A stretch of DNA of 5,933 bases from assembly GCA_046726955.1 (NCBI GenBank), contig JBKPBQ010000298.1:1-5933 (forward strand), read 5' to 3'. Below, piece after piece: positions 5,731 to 5,933 of the stretch (position 1 is the stretch's first letter; the number at the start of each line of letters is the position of its first letter). The translations under genes were made by a program, and so were the position numbers. A model generated the notes under the pieces. That model had not been told where the DNA came from. It saw only the letters and a list, made by a program, of their open reading frames with translations, and did not search any database. Origin of the DNA: CAVPGH01 sp046726955. Its GTDB lineage: Bacteria; Acidobacteriota; Vicinamibacteria; Fen-336.

Positions 5731-5933
5731 GAGGCCCTCCGAAGGGCGAGCCACGTGGCCGCGGCCAGCGCCGCGAGGAGCAATACGGCCTGCGTCACGA
5801 TCGCCGAGCCGTAACCGAAGTCGAGGTATCGGAAGTAGCTCTGGAAGGCGTAGAGCGAAACCGTCTCCGTCGACCCGCCGGGTCCCCCTCCCGTCATCAC
5901 GTAGACGAGATCGAACGCGGCGTACGCCTGTAC
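5727..5933 (-). CDS. Carbohydrate ABC transporter permease, MalF type (C-terminal part, 5' end outside window)
   Basis: Reading the minus strand from the window edge in the frame that begins GTA at 5933 gives 68 residues ending RRAS and TGA at 5727-5729. This fragment contains FDLVYVMTGGGPGGSTET (residues 7-24), the hallmark segment near the C-terminus of MalF/UgpA-type sugar permeases. It is followed by SLYAFQSYFRY (26-36), DFGYGSA (38-44) and a last hydrophobic helix (~45-64). The EAA loop and earlier helices would lie beyond the window. The gene has no internal start and is partial only because of the window edge. Its stop overlaps the best start of the MalG-type permease by four bases (TTGA), a classic coupled arrangement. 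A substrate-binding protein gene might lie further upstream. Confidence 0.9.
   Translation of the reverse strand, partial: VQAYAAFDLVYVMTGGGPGGSTETVSLYAFQSYFRYLDFGYGSAIVTQAVLLLAALAAATWLALRRAS
5735..5740 (-). promoter_or_regulatory. Ribosome-binding site selecting the TTG start of the MalG-type permease
   Basis: On the minus strand GGAGGG ends four bases before TTG 5730, inside the last codons of the preceding permease gene. It is the strongest Shine-Dalgarno match at this junction and favours the TTG over the GTG at 5754, which has none. Confidence 0.6.

Noticed and set aside
4294..5814. 506-codon open frame on the plus strand, antisense to the ATPase and permease genes
   Set aside because: Low-complexity Glu/Arg-rich product that runs across three genuine genes. 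This is a typical artefact of high-GC DNA.
1..5933. Mobile element, phage, toxin-antitoxin, defence system, CRISPR array or structural RNA
   Set aside because: No transposase, integrase, terminal repeats, repeat-spacer pattern, tRNA-like cloverleaf or defence-type domains were seen. Nearly the whole window is filled by metabolic and transport genes.

Overview
This is a short, very GC-rich, gene-dense window from a bacterium. By eye, third codon positions are almost all G or C, and starts are a mix of ATG, GTG and TTG. The content is a crotonase, a LOG-family protein, a fused membrane/spermidine-synthase-like protein and a CUT1-type sugar ABC importer. This mix would fit an environmental high-GC lineage such as Acidobacteriota, Rokubacteria or similar metagenome-derived phyla. 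Nothing seen fixes the taxonomy, so this is a weak inference. There are no rRNA or tRNA genes, CRISPR arrays, insertion sequences or phage genes.

Left part (about 1-1594, plus strand): a tight three-gene run. It holds an enoyl-CoA hydratase (TTG start, both catalytic glutamates present), a 70-residue two-helix membrane protein of unknown function, and a LOG-family nucleotide phosphoribohydrolase (TTG start). The gaps are 9 and 11 bases, so co-transcription is likely. The first ~19 bases probably hold the tail of a preceding gene.

Right part (1623-5933, minus strand, read from right to left): the C-terminus of a MalF-type permease, cut by the window edge; a MalG-type permease whose best start overlaps that gene's stop by 4 bases; a MalK/UgpC-type ATPase separated from the permease by one stop codon and one in-frame GGG codon; then an 88-base gap and a 699-residue fused membrane/spermidine-synthase-like protein. 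The three transporter genes would form one importer for a sugar, polyol or glycerol-phosphate type solute. The substrate-binding protein that would indicate the substrate is not in the window and may lie beyond base 5933. The fused protein may be a separate unit or the last gene of the same transcript.

The two gene groups converge, with only 28 bases between their stop codons and no obvious terminator. The window looks mostly like ordinary chromosome. The points most worth a second look are the fused protein, whose methyltransferase-like domain lacks the aspartate expected in the polyamine-synthase glycine motif, the conserved-looking small membrane protein, and the in-frame stop-GGG-GTG junction between permease and ATPase.
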